Assembly: GCA_023053545.1 (NCBI GenBank)
Contig: JAKZAN010000005.1
Coordinates: 4,030,001 to 4,094,000, forward strand
Source: Lepidurus packardi
Taxonomy: Eukaryota > Arthropoda > Branchiopoda > Notostraca > Triopsidae
Length of the DNA stretch: 64,000 nt
Direction of reading: 5' to 3'
The notes beneath the pieces are model-generated. The model was not told the DNA's origin and made no database searches. It was given only the letters and a program-made list of their open reading frames with translations. The position numbers were made by a program, and so were the translations under genes. Numbering within the stretch: position 1 is the first letter of the stretch; every line of letters begins with the position of its first letter. Shown here piece after piece: positions 12,607-31,695 of the stretch.

Positions 12607-15600
12607 ATGGCTCATAAGGTAATATTACTTTTCTATTATGTTTCTGATTAGACAAGAACCTGTAATGTATTACTTTAAACATACTAATTGTAATTTCGTT
12701 TCTGCTTCTGGTTTATAGGGCAATGTGCTGTTGTACATTACCCCAGCTGTTCTTACAACATTGTACATTTTAAGCTGTGTGACAGCCGCAAATGGATTAG
12801 CTGTTATGAGCATAGATCTTGGGAGCGAATGGATGAAAATCGGTATAGTGTCCGTAAGTGTTTATTCCAGATTTTTCATTTCGATTACTAAGATTCATAT
12901 GAATCGTTACAGCCTGGGGTACCTATGGAGGTAGTTCTCAATAAAGAATCGAAAAGGAAAACACCAGTAGCAATCGCGTTTCGGGACGGTGAGCGAACAT
13001 TTGGAGAAGACGCTCAAGTGGTGGGAGTACGATTCCCTCAGAACAACTATATGTATTTGCTTGACCTGTTGGGGAAATCTGTGGACAATCCTATAGTCCA
13101 GCTTTATCAAGAGCGTTTTCCTTACTATAAAATTGTGGCTGACCCAGAAAGGAACACTGTGGTTTTCCAACACGATAGCGAAACGCAGTACAGCCCAGAG
13201 GAACTCGTCTCAATGATTTTCACCAAAGCCAGGGAATATGCCGAGACCTTTGCCCAGCAGAAAGTCATGGAAGCAGTCATTACTATACCTCCGTTCTTCG
13301 GCCAAGCCGAACGCAGGTCCATTCTAAAGGCCGCAGATCTCGCTGGCCTGAAAGTGCTCCAGCTTATGAACACCAACACCGCTGGTAATTAGACTATTAT
13401 TTCCATCCTATTTCGTACTGTTAAAAGTTATTTTCCTGCAGCTGCTTTGAATTATGGTATCTTCCGGAGGAAAGACTTCAACGATACGGCTCAAACTATT
13501 TTGTTTTACGACATGGGATCGTCTTCGAGCGTTGCCACTGTCGCCTCGTACCATGTTTCCAAAACCAAAGATCGGGGTTATACCGAAACCCACCCGCAAG
13601 TGTCAATCTTAGGAGTGGGTTATGATCGTACTTTGGGGGGCTTGGAAATGCAGATTCGTTTGAGGGATCATTTAGCTCGTGAATTCAATGCCCAGAAAAA
13701 AACTTCGACCGACGTTTTCCAAAATGCACGAGCAATGGCCAAACTGTTTAAAGAAGCTGGCCGTGTCAAAAATGTCCTCAGCGCCAATGCTGACCATTAC
13801 GCTCAGGTATGGGAACACTAGATTTATCATAGATTTAGGGTATTAAATAAAGCTATTTTTTAGGTAGAAGGATTGTTGGATGAGAAAGACTTCCGTGTTC
13901 AAGTGACACGCGAAACATTGGAAAAACTCTGCGAGGATCTGTTACCTCGTATTAAAGGTCCCATTGAGCGAGCTTTAGCTGCAGCAAAAATGGACATGTC
14001 CCAGATTCATCAAGTACGTTTTGTTGCCTTCTTTTGAACGATTTTGGCCATGTTAACGTACTTCTGTTAGGTAATTTTGGTGGGTGCTGGCACCAGAGTA
14101 CCAAAAGTACAGGAGAAGCTTACTGAATTTGTGGGCAAAGAGCTGGGTAAAAGTCTCAATACCGATGAAGCTGCAGCGCTCGGCGCTGTGTACAAAGCAG
14201 CCGATTTATCTACCGGTTTCCAAGTCAAGAAATTCATTACGAAGGACACAGTCATATTCCCCATTGAAGTACGTTTTGTGTTATTTAAATTGCTCTTGTT
14301 TAACATTCGTTCTTTTTTTCGGGAGAATAGGTTGATTTCGAGAGAGAATTGGACCCCGATGAAGGTCGAACGGTTATCAAGGTTGTGAGGCGTACGTTGT
14401 TCCCGTTCACCAACCCTTACCCTCAGAAAAAAGTTCTCACGTTCAATAAACACACAGAAGATTTCCATTTCTTTGTGGGTTACGGCAATTTGTCTCATTT
14501 ACCCCAAACAGAAATAGCGTAAGCAAGAATAAGGGCAATTTATAAACCGATATTTTCATAGTGTATATTTTTATTAGAGCATTGGGATCATCAAACATTT
14601 CGCGCATAGAACTAACTGGTATTGCCGATGCGTTGAAGAAGCATGCTGGAGATAATACGGAGTTTAAGGGCATCAAAGCTCATTTCTCCTTGGATGATTC
14701 CGGCCTTTTGAGCTTGAGTTATGCCGAAGCCTTGTTCGAAAAGGTCCAGCAGCTGGAAGAGCCAAGTATGCAAGGGGTGGGTGGTAAAGGGAGGGTGAAG
14801 GGGAGTAGTTTAGAAGATCTCCAGGATGAACCAGACGCAGTACAGGACTCGCCTTTTGCCAAATTGGGAGAGACACTTAATCGGTGGTTTACGTCCAGTG
14901 AGTCTTTTAAAAAGAAAAAAAGGGGCACCTTTTTGGAAATGTTTGAGGGTTCATACACCAGTTCACGATTCTTACCCTTCTCGTTTGGGTTTTTGCATGA
15001 GTTTTCAAATTTCCAGGTTTTGTTTTTACTCTTAACTCATCCGAAAGGGAGATAAGTTTGCTCTTATACATTATTAAGGACACGTAACTCGTTCTAATAA
15101 GTATTTCTACATTTATTCACAGCTGAAGATAAATCTACGGCTGAAACCAACTCCACGGGAACTGAAACGAATAGCACAGAAGAAGCTGAGAAGAATAATA
15201 CAAGTCAGAAAATCGATAAGGTTGAGAAAAAGCCAAAGATCGTTGCAGTTAAAGAGGACTTAATCCGGAAGCAAACAACGTTAGATGTGCACGATTTGGA
15301 AGGCGAGAAATTTGAAACGGCACTGAAACGGTATAGAGAATAATTATCGCAATACTGAAACTTAACTTTTCGTCTTTTTTTTCGTTTTAAAGAATTGTTG
15401 AGCTGGATGAAGTGGATAGGAAGCGAAAGGAGCAAGAAATCGCTAGGAATAGTTTCGAGAGCTATTTGTTAGATACACAAGATAAGATCACGCAAGATAC
15501 TTACATTGAACTCATCACGGAATCCGAGAAGGAGAAAATTCAGGAAAAATGCTCCTTGGTAAATTCAGAAGGATTACTGTTTTCAATTGTGTCGAATTGT

Positions 15601-16469
15601 GCAAGTTTATTTAGTTATCGGATTGGCTGTATGAAGAAGGCGACCTTGCTGATGCCGTAACGTTCGGTGCAAAATTGAAGGAATTGGAGTCTTTAGCTGG
15701 TCCTATGTATGAAAGAGCCAAAGAAAGTGAAAATCGACCTGAAGTCGTGGCCGCATACCGTCGAATTTTGAATGCTACCGCCAATTTTTTTGGTAGTGTG
15801 ACAAATACCAGCGAAGAAGAAAGATACCTGAGTCAAAAGGACTTAGATGGTTTGGAAACCTTATTGAACGACTCTGAGGTAAAAATAAGATTAATTTCTG
15901 AATTTCGGATCTTTTGATACCCTATTTTCTTTACATCGTGTAGACTTGGCTGGAAGAGAAGCTCAAGGCACAAGATGCTTTGCCCAAACATGAAACACCT
16001 GTTCTAACAGCAAGAGCAATGGCAGATAAAATGCTGGAGCTGGACAAAACTGTAGGTCTTAAACTTTTCTGTAGTTTTGTAATGTAATCCTTTGTTTTGT
16101 AGGTGAAGTCTTTAGTTGGAAAAGCGAAGATGGCACGTAATAAGAAGTTGAAAGAGATGGCAGACAAATTGAAGGAAGAAATGGCCAAAAAACCTAACAA
16201 GACTAAGGAGGATAAAGAAAGCAAAGAAAATAAAGAAGACCAGGAGCCAAAGGCTGCGACGGGTGATGAAGAAAAACGTGTTGACGAAGAAACCGAGCCA
16301 GTTAAAACAGAAGATACTGTGGATGAGAGTAAACGTAAACGTATTGAATTTCCCTAACTCGAACGGAGAGTCATTAATGTTTTTCTGTATTCTTTTAGTG
16401 AACGAGGAAGAAGAAAAGGAGGAGAGTGAAAAATCGAGTCCAGAAAATGATGAACATCTCGAGTTATAG
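12607..16469 (+). CDS. HYOU1: Hypoxia up-regulated 1 / Grp170, ER Hsp70-family chaperone
   Basis: Fourteen exons give 960 residues: 12607-12618, 12719-12853, 12913-13384, 13442-13806, 13864-14013, 14071-14268, 14331-14518, 14578-14897, 15123-15330, 15393-15558, 15615-15878, 15944-16051, 16103-16328 and 16399-16469. The start MAHK is a 12-nt exon leading into a signal peptide. The actin-like ATPase domain begins with [16 protein letters not shown] and includes [24 protein letters not shown] and [12 protein letters not shown] substrate domain with an acidic loop and a long charged helical C-terminus follow. The tail ENDEHLEL ends in a KDEL-like HLEL, expected to hold the protein in the ER. The product is a nucleotide-exchange factor for BiP and a holdase. 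UPRE-like motifs lie upstream. Confidence 0.95.
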
Positions 16470-17333
16470 ATTCGATAGGTAATTAAATTAAATTATTGCC
16501 CAGGCCCCGGGGGCTATTTGACGACCGTCTGGATCATACTTTCCCTATTTACTTCTCTTTTTCTAAATACTGAAAAAGAAAACATTCCTCTAAAGCTCTC
16601 GATCTTTTTAAAACCCACGCCTGACTGCCTTGCGGTGCACATAAGTGTGTTTGTGAACGTAGAAATTGGCAGGCACGACAAAACTAGCGAGAAAGGATGC
16701 ATGCATGTTGATTATATGTCGTGGGTGTAGGTGATAAATACAAGAAATTGGACAGTTTCTCAAGTTTTGAATTAAATTTCTCTTTTCGCGCTGATGGTAG
16801 CTGCGGCACCTAGCGTTAAATTTTTCTTTTCACAGCAGCAACTTCTGATTGGTTGTCCCAAATAGGCGTGTTTTTGTTTCATATGAGTAGTGGGAAGAAA
16901 GGAGACGGTCTGTAAGTCTGTTCTTGCCATGTTTCTCATTTTTGTTATGGGCTGTTTATGCCTCCTGGATTCGTAAAGCGTTCAGTCGGGTTCGTCATTT
17001 GTTCGTATTGTAGGTCGCCTAGTTTTACGTAGTAGAAATTGATTTTACACTCGAGTGCAAAAAGTGTCGTTTGGCGACGATTATCCTGCAGTTTGTACAC
17101 TAAAGTCTAGACTTCTGTCGTATTAGTGACCCAAAAGGTTAAGTAAATCCAAAGATATGAGCCTTGGCCTGGTTCGTGTGTATTTTATAAAAGAATGTGA
17201 AACTGAGAGTGGTCATCTTGTTTTTCGCAACTCCGCGAGCACAACACAAGGTCACAAACGAAAACTCCTCAAGGAAAAGAAAATTGTGCAGTGTTAATTA
17301 ATCACCTGAAGGGCTCTTTCGCTTTCTGCAAGG
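16470..17333. other. Intergenic, HYOU1 3' UTR and kinesin 5' region
   Basis: About 860 nt. The first part, with an AATTAAATTAAATTA run near 16483, is probably HYOU1 3' UTR. The second part is promoter and 5' UTR of the kinesin gene. No other gene is visible. Confidence 0.4.
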
Positions 17334-20300
17334 ATGGCTTCGGTTCAAGTTGCCCTGCGAGTGAGACCTTTCAGCCAAAAGTATGTAAATTACCTTATTT
17401 CTAACCCATTCAAATGTTAATCTCATTCTGTTATCCGCTCAGGGAAAAGGAGTTGTCGACCTTGTCTGTTGTAGAAGTCGTGGGAAACATAACTAAAATC
17501 AGAAAAGTACATTGAACTTGATTATTTGTCAAGGTAATAATTGGAAAGTTTATGATTTAGAGTATAAATGATAGGACGGAAAACGAAAAAGAGTTCGTAT
17601 TTGATCATTCCTACTGGTCAGTTAGCCCCAATGACCCTCATTTTACAACGCAAGAAAAGGTGGGTTAAATTTATCTCTAATTTAAACTTTTGTTGGTTGT
17701 CAATGTGAGATTTGATAGATCTTTCAAGATTTGGGTATAGCGGTAGTGAATAATGCATTGGAAGGCTACAACGCGTGCTTATTTGCATACGGACAGACTG
17801 GCAGTGGAAAGACCCACACGATGATGGGAACCGAGACAGCCCCAGGACTAATCCCTCGGATTTGCCAGGTATAACACATAGTAGCTTCCCCCAGTTCGAG
17901 CTAAGCCTTTATTTCCCTTCCTCTTGGTGATTCTCTCCTAATTGCGGTTTCTCTGTAACTTGTATAACAGATGATGTTCGACCGAATGGAAGTAGGGGAA
18001 AGCCAGAACGTGCGCTATAAAGCACAAGTTTCCTACTTCGAGATTTACAACGAGAAAGTCAAAGACTTGCTTCGGAAAGATTCAGGCAACCAAAGCAAGA
18101 CCTTACGTGTGCGAGAACACCCCAAAATGGGACCATACGTAGAAGGATTGTCCCTTCATCCTGTGAACAGCTTTGAAGATGTTTCGGTATTTTTGGGAAT
18201 TTATCTTAATTTTCAGTTTTGATAGTTTTTTCGATTTTTTTTAAAGGATTTGTTGAATCGTGGGATGAACAAGCGAGCGACAGCTTCCACGCTGATGAAT
18301 GACTCGTCCAGTCGGAGCCACGCGATTCTTTCATTGTCTTTGGTTCAAGCATCGTTAACTTCTGAAGGAGGGCCAAGAGAAACTAGTGCGAAAGTCCATT
18401 TGGTTGACTTAGCAGGCAGGTTAGCAAGTTTTGAGAATAATATTTTTGTCTTTTGTATTGCTATTTTACGCTTCCGTTATTTCTAGCGAACGTGCAGACC
18501 AGACTGGCGCTACTGGCCAACGCCTCAAAGAAGGCAGTCATATTAATAAGTCATTGGTCGCCTTGGGCCTCGTCATTACAGCTTTAACTGAGAATTGTCA
18601 TGCAACGCATACGTCTTTGGAATCGGTTCGAAGTAGTTCAAGTGCCTATATTCCTTACCGAGACTCGGCTTTAACTTGGTTGCTGAAAGATAGTTTGGGA
18701 GGAAATTCCAAGACAGTGATGATTGCCAGTAATATTTGTAATTACGTATATTTTAGTCTGTATTAGTCAACTTCATTGTATATCAAGCTATTTCCCCATC
18801 CGAGTGCCACTACGCCGAGAGTTTAAGTACGTTGAGGTATGCTAGTCGAGCGGCTAAGATCATTAATTCCCCGCATGTAAACGAAGACCCAAATACGAAG
18901 CTAATACGGGAATTACGAGCCGAAATCGAGCGACTTAGGTCCTGCTTGGGCAATGAACAGGTAAGTTGCGGTGTTGTGGTCACTTTTGCTCCAATGTCTT
19001 TTCCTGTAGAATTCACCATTGGCTCCTCCACTGCTAGCTCGCTTACAAAAAACAGAAGCCAAGGAAAAAGAGTTGCGGGATGAATGGGAAGGAAAATGGG
19101 GGGCATTGCGTGCGCTATTGAACCATCATAGCACTTTGGGTTTGCGGCAAGCGAAAGGAAGGGGAGTAGTGCTAGAATCATCCGGACCCCATTTGGTCGC
19201 TTTAGAAGATGATCTTTGCAACACTGGCATTACATTGTATCCTCTTAAAGTAACTAGAGTAATATAAGTATTTCTTTTTCATCTTTCTTTCTTTTGTCAT
19301 TTAGGAAGGTGAAAATTACATTGGAAGTGTGGATATGGGAGATCCCGATAAGCTCGATATCATGTTGGAAGGGGAAGATATTCAGGCTCATCATTGCACC
19401 ATAATTTTGGAAAAGGGTGTGGCTAGGTTGTGTCCCATGGGTGAAGCTGTGGTTCTAGTGAATCACCAATATACTACCACGCCCAGTCTGCTTAGTCAGG
19501 GTACAAACTGATAGTTAAAAGAGCATTGAAACCTTACTAACTTTGAACCTTACAGGATGCGTTATAGTTTTGGGAGAGTGTCTTATGTTGAGATATAATG
19601 ATCCCATTGAAGCGGCCAAGTTGAAGCAGCAAGGCCATTCGAGATTGAGTAATTCTCGTTTGTCCCTTATCAGTCGCTCTATTAACGACCTAAGCAAGTA
19701 CGGGTTTGTTTGTACGGCCCTAACATGAATCTTATAGTCCCTTTCGGTTTTTCTAGTCGATCGGATTATGAGCAACTTGAAAATGCAAAAAAGGAGTTGG
19801 AAGCTCAGCGACAGCAACTGGAGGAAGAACGCGGACTCTGGTTGGAAGAGAAGGAGAATCTGGCGGTAAGGCTTGCCTTGAATTACTATAGTGTATTTTA
19901 TAACGTTTTCCATTCTTAGAAGAAGTGCAAAGAGCAGCAACGAATTTTGGACGAGTCGCAAAAGCAGAGAGAAATGTTAGCAAATGTAAGATAATTTCTG
20001 AAAACTTGTGCTGCTCGTATTTTATGTTACTTGTGTGTCTTCAGGAAATTCAGTTATTGGAGTCCTCTCGTGGAGATCAGGTAGCTACCATCTCACGTCA
20101 AATGTCAGAGCTAAAAGACCAAGAGGAGTTGGTGAAGATGAAGGAACAGCAGCTCTTGTGGGAAACCGAAGAAAGGAAAGCTAAGGTATGTAGCAATTGT
20201 AAAAAGAAAGCTTCCCTTTCTTGATAACACCATTTTATATCGTTAATTTTATCGCCAGCTTTTGGGAATGTAAAGTAAGATTTAGTGCTATGACGTAATT

Positions 20301-22014
20301 TTATATATAAGGTTTGAAGTTATTTTTTTCCGATTAGATGGCAAAAGAAAAGCTGGATGCCAAGCTAGAGTTACAGCACAAGAAGGAAGAATTGGAAAAC
20401 CGTTTCATGCAGAAATTTCAGATGTTGCAATATTGCCTTCAGTCATCGCAGAACGTTCGTGAACTCTTGAGTGGGGCCTGGGATACGCTGGACAAGCATT
20501 TCGCGGACCAACGCCTGAAATTGGTTGAGAAGAAAACCGAAGCGATTTCCAATTTAGAGGATACTATCCTTACTGAGCGAAGGGAACAGGAAATTGCTCG
20601 GATTGAACACGAGTACACCAACAGTTTGGCAGCTTGGGAGAACCGCATGGAACATGCTAAAGAATTACATACTCAGCTACTTAAACAGGTTAGAGTTATC
20701 ATAGATTTTGTTTCTTTTGATCTTCGAATAACGGGTATGTGTAGAAAATAGAGCTTTGGCAAACTGATCAACAACTTTCAGCTTTGTCTTCCTCGGATGA
20801 CATTCCCAGCGTGTCCTCCAAGATGGCATTTACTCAGATATCCCAAAATGGACGCATGAGTTCTCCTAGTGATTACAGCCGTTCTGGATCCGAGGGCAAA
20901 AAATCGTCCATCTCTAGCTATATCCCCCGTAATACTAGACGTTTGGTGTCTCCTGAGGAATCCAGCATTGAAAGCGACATGTAAGTTGTAACCAAATAGA
21001 TGACATTGTAAATTTTCAAGAACGGATAATATGAGTGATGTTAATTGTGCCTTCGGCAGAGAATCTGATGAGCGTAGTGAGACATGGCAGCGTAATGAAG
21101 AACGCAGGCGGTTCTTGCTTATGAGGAAAGAATTGAGACGTCAAGAAAAAGAGCGATTGAAGCAAGTGAAGACTGGTAGATGTGTCAAGCCTTGGGAAAC
21201 GCAGTATCGACCCGCTTGGCATTCTTCGTTCAGTAACTTGAGTTCCACGTGTGATGTAAGAAGCTTTATCATCGTTGGACGCCAAGACCCTGACAAAATA
21301 TTATTGTTTGTAGGAGCGTAGTGATATTATTAGTGGGTCTGTGACCCCGATGAGAGGGTCAACAATGTTTCGATCCAACTCGCTTGAACCCAACTTGTTC
21401 ACAGCCTACATGAATAGTAAGTGACATAACTTTTTAAGCAGATTGTAACGATTGTTGGAATCTTTTTAGATGACGTTTTATCCCCGATACCTGTTTTAGA
21501 CATCTTTGGCTCTTTTTCCAGTGCTACTCAACCCTTACGAGTAGCTGTGCCTTGCTATGTGTTGAAAGAGTTGGGCAAAGATAGTCACTACGAGTATGAA
21601 ATTACCATCCACGTGGAAGGCGAGTTTTGGTCAATTTACCGACGCTATAGACGTTTCCGTGAGCTGCATTTGTATATGTGTGCCAAGTATGGAAAGGAAG
21701 TATGTTCTCGAGTTTCTTTGTTTTGGGCCAATGTAACAGTTGTTTTTAATTGTCTAATTAATATGTTGCCCAATTTTCAGGTAGCAGGATTGGATTTCCC
21801 TCCCAGAAAGTTGCTGAACAGTTTGTCGGAGAAGACTGCCAAAGAGCGAAGACCACTGCTGGAAGCTTATTTGCGACGCTTGATCGAAGTTTGTTCAGAT
21901 CTACGGGATTCGCCTCTAGCTATATGCAGACCGTATCCTACTAAGCAAGCATTATTTGCGTTTTCTGCTTTTTTCCGCAAGGCTTTATCTGAACCTTGGC
22001 ACGTGACAGGTTAA
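17334..22014 (+). CDS. Klp98A/KIF16B: Kinesin-3 motor with FHA and C-terminal PX domain (KIF16B/Klp98A type)
   Basis: Twenty phase-consistent exons give 1135 residues: 17334-17380, 17443-17506, 17561-17659, 17719-17868, 17971-18186, 18247-18419, 18487-18728, 18788-18960, 19010-19249, 19305-19500, 19556-19697, 19757-19865, 19920-19985, 20045-20185, 20338-20688, 20745-20980, 21060-21255, 21314-21416, 21470-21699 and 21781-22014. The N-terminal motor has the P-loop GQTGSGKT, switch [11 protein letters not shown], switch [19 protein letters not shown] and a neck with SRAAKI. Next come an FHA domain ([17 protein letters not shown]...HHCTI), long coiled coil, a Ser-rich linker, and a PX domain whose RRYRRF should bind PI3P. 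This architecture carries early endosomes toward microtubule plus ends. The second and third exons form a poorly conserved motor loop, the least certain junction. Confidence 0.94.
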
Positions 22015-22575
22015 GGTATTTGTGAAAAGGGCATTTATGTGCTTTATTTTTTAATACCCTATTTGGTTTTGAAGTATGAACGTGCATAATATCTTGGGGT
22101 TGTATTGCTATAAAGATCTCGTAACCCTAGTGAAGTAACATGCACAGTCTATATGTGAAGTTGTACGGGTTTCATTGGCATTAACTCTCGCAAGTGTAAA
22201 TTATTTTGTACTGTGCAAAATGGTCGTTTTTATGGAAGCGTGATAGGCTTTGTCGGTGGTTTTCTCGTTTCTATTTTTGTATACCCAATCTATTTTCTAC
22301 CAGAGATCATATAAAGAGATCTGTGCAATTTATTTGGGCGTTATATAGATCACGTTGTCTTGTTAAAATATTTTGGAAACTTAAACCTAAAAATTTCAAA
22401 GAAAGCGCTTCTTTGAGTACTTGATGCGGCATCTCTTTTCGTAATATTGGACCCCATGTTATTAGTCGTCGTGCTGTTTGGATTGGCATGTTGAGTGGGA
22501 GCTGCCTTCGAGTCTGTCGGCCTTTTGTTGCAAAAATTAGGTAACTTTTCTGCTCTATTTAAGCTGAAGTAATTT
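22015..22575. other. Intergenic, kinesin 3' UTR and TatD 5' region
   Basis: About 560 nt of AT-rich sequence with no coding signal on either strand. Confidence 0.4.
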
Positions 22576-23836
22576 ATGTGTATTTATAGTAAGCAATACA
22601 TAATGAGTGACTCGACTGCGAACTCCCACTCAGTAAAGAAGGTAGCAGATAGCCTGGCTTCTTTGGACCTAAAATCTCGTACAGCTCAGTCATTATCCAT
22701 TCTGGAAGCAGAACTCGCCCAAGAATATATCTTTATCGATATTGGTGCAAATCTTACCAACTCAAAGTACGCACGGGACTTGGACTCAGTGATCGAACGA
22801 GCCAAAGATGCAGGTAAATACCAGTGCTTAATAAATTACAAGTATTATTACTATTATTATAACTACATTATTATTGTAGGTGTAAAGAAGATTATGGTAA
22901 CTGGGGCCTCAATTCAGTGTAGCAAAGAGGCCTTAAGGCTGACAAGAATATACCCAGGAACTTTGTATTCCACTGCCGGTAGGTTACTATATTTAAAGGA
23001 TGTTGATTATCTTTATTAGCCCTTCTATCATTACTGTTACGAAGGCGTACATCCCCATGACGCGAAAACGTGGACGGAAGATTTCGATGTAATTTTAAGG
23101 GACCTAGCAATGAATCCTGAGTGCGTCGCAATCGGCGAATGCGGCTTAGATTTTAATCGCAATTTTTCGCCCCAGGATGTTCAGTTAGATGTCTTCGAGA
23201 AACAAGTAATGTTTGAGGGAAAAACACTTATTGTACTCTTACTAAACTACCACATTTTTTAGGTTGAAATTGCTTGTCAGCTAAAGAAACCATTATTTAT
23301 TCACGAACGCGACGCCCATGACGATATGGTGAGAATATTATCGAAATTTTCGGACCGTTTGCCGCCTGCCGTTATTCATTGTTTTACGGGGACACGGGAG
23401 CAAGCCAAGAAATACGTTGACATGGGCTTACATATCGGTCTTACGGGTAATAATGATAGAATTTATTTTTAATCGTAGTTGAAGTGATTTTGATATGCGG
23501 TATTCCTTAGGTTTTTTATGGAAAGATAAGTCTGACGATGGAGTACGTAAAATACTCGAAGAAAACTTGATTCCTCTAGACCGTCTTTTGGTAGAAACGG
23601 ACGCTCCGTTTATGTATCCTAATGTACGAGGTGCTAAATTGCCTCCTCAGATTAAAGAGCGACTGACAGAAAAGTCGTTGTCGTTTCTGCAAAAATATTG
23701 TACGTTTCAAAGAAACGAGCCTTGTTCGCTGCCCGTAACGGTAGAAATGATAGCGGCATATATGCAAAAGTCCATTGAGGAAGTGGCAATGGCCACGACC
23801 TATAATGCTATCAAGATTTTCGGCTTAAGCAGCTAG
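22576..23836 (+). CDS. TatD-family metal-dependent deoxyribonuclease
   Basis: Five exons, 22576-22813, 22880-22978, 23045-23205, 23263-23446 and 23511-23836, give 335 residues from the first ATG or 326 from the second (22603). The fold is an amidohydrolase-like TIM barrel that uses two metal ions in DNA end-processing and apoptotic DNA degradation. Motifs seen in order: FIDIGANLTN, the His pair in AGVHPHD, IGECGLDF (metal-bridging Glu), FIHERDAHDD, VIHCFTGT and VETDAP (metal-binding Asp). The first FxDxHxH motif is replaced by DIGAN, as in some eukaryotic and bacterial TatD enzymes. It reads closer to bacterial TatD than to human TATDN1, an impression from motif content only. Intron 22814-22879 is 66 nt and stop-free. 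Confidence 0.9.
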
Positions 23837-23871
23837 AGCAAAGCATTTTACTCGTAAAAGGCTTGGCTTGC

Positions 23872-24057
23872 ATGCGTTTGGAATTCCTCTTCCAGTTTTT
23901 GGTGATAAGTGCCTTGAATATAACTTATACATACGCCATCAATAAAACTCTAAATATAGTTGAATTGAAGAAGTTCCAAGGATTAGATAGGGATTGTTAT
24001 AATAATTTGGCTGCGTTCTTAGACTGTCGGAAAATTTTCGATATCTGGAAACTTTAA
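23872..24057 (+). CDS. Short ORF with signal-peptide-like N-terminus, hypothetical
   Basis: A 61-codon frame beginning 36 nt after the TatD stop. The N-terminus MRLEFLFQFLVISALNITYTYA looks like a signal peptide. The rest is short, with two cysteines and no known motif. It may be a small secreted peptide, the first exon of a spliced gene, or chance. I recognise no family. Confidence 0.2.
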   Translation: MRLEFLFQFLVISALNITYTYAINKTLNIVELKKFQGLDRDCYNNLAAFLDCRKIFDIWKL

Positions 24058-24499
24058 CCTACTGCCTTCGAAGTTTCGAAGCATTCTTCGAAAACGCGAC
24101 GCATCACCGGCAGGCATGCGCATTTGTAGTCCTACATATGTTCTTTCAGATGGCGCGATTGCTCAAATACGGATATCAGCGCCGCTTGATCAACAAGCAA
24201 GGAAAGCAATAATAATTGTAACTGAGAAGTATAATAATAATACTAGAGTGACTTAAGCAACTTGTCATTTTTCTTTCAGATCCTACTGTAGTATAATCTT
24301 GCTGTTTTGCAGTTCGGAATTACAGTTTTAGACACGTCAAGTACGAAATAAATATTGTTCGACTTGTTTTGCCTAAAGCACTCGTTGCCTCTTGTTTTCA
24401 ATGTGTAATGTAACATGCGTTTACCATCAGGCACAAAGCCACGTTGTTCTCAATGAGCGTGTGTGTGTGCCCCCCAATGTGTCCCGATTGCTAAAATAA
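24058..24499. other. Intergenic spacer before GCN2
   Basis: About 440 nt. A GAAATAAATATTG stretch near 24345 could contain a poly(A) signal. No coding exon seen. Confidence 0.35.
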
Positions 24500-31033
<6,534 letters not shown>

Positions 31034-31329
31034 CATCCAACGGATGTATGCAGTTGTATAACGAAGGGTGACGTGGACCATGGTGTATTCTTTGGACGTT
31101 TCAAGTACATGAGGAGACGTTTAATGACATGATGGTGCGTTTGGTGTGCATTGAATAACTAAAGACCCAAGCGTGGGAAAATTGATAAGGTTACCAACAC
31201 TCCGTGATTCCAGCGTCTTGTGTTTATGTTAAGACTGCGCTAAACAAGTCTTGGGGAAACCGAAAGCGGTTATCACTGCACATTGTGAAATGAAGGTGTC
31301 AAACGTGTCGAAATACTAGTAAGATTACA

Positions 31330-31695
31330 CTAGTATCGCTCAATTCGTTGAGGTTGTCTCCCGCTTGCGTATGATGCAGCTCGTCGGAGTTCTGCGGGCA
31401 ATGGACGCCCCTGTGGAGGATCCATAGCTCCAGAAGAAATGAAAATGAAGCCAATTACGATTAAGGCACTTCCCACCGAAATTAGAGTTGGACCGGCAAC
31501 GTAGGTTTGTAGGCCGTAGGCTTCCGCTACGGATAAAAAATTTTCGGGCTTTTCGTATACGTACGAGATTCCGGTCATCACCGAGCCAAAAGATAAAATG
31601 ATTCCTCCAAAAATGAACAGCAAGACCACAACATGAGCTTTGTCGAAGGGGTAATCGCCTTCAGTCAGCGAAGCGCTAGCGCTGCTACGGCCCAT
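31330..31695 (-). CDS. Small two-pass membrane protein, family not recognised
   Basis: A single-exon frame of 121 residues from ATG 31695 to TGA/TAA at 31330. After a Ser-rich N-terminus come two hydrophobic helices: HVVVLLFIFGGIILSFGSVMTGI (roughly residues 20-43) and AGPTLISVGSALIVIGFIFISSG (about 65-87). A basic, Arg-rich tail follows (GRPLPAELRRAASYASGRQPQ). Composition, length and the paired helices argue for a genuine coding exon. The in-frame sequence extends a few codons upstream without an ATG, so a 5' exon is possible. Convergent with GCN2. I cannot name the family. Confidence 0.6.
   Translation of the reverse strand: MGRSSASASLTEGDYPFDKAHVVVLLFIFGGIILSFGSVMTGISYVYEKPENFLSVAEAYGLQTYVAGPTLISVGSALIVIGFIFISSGAMDPPQGRPLPAELRRAASYASGRQPQRIERY

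Noticed and set aside
14067..14498. 143-codon open frame on the minus strand in HYOU1
   Set aside because: It lies opposite conserved Hsp70-fold exons and crosses an intron. No independent gene signal.
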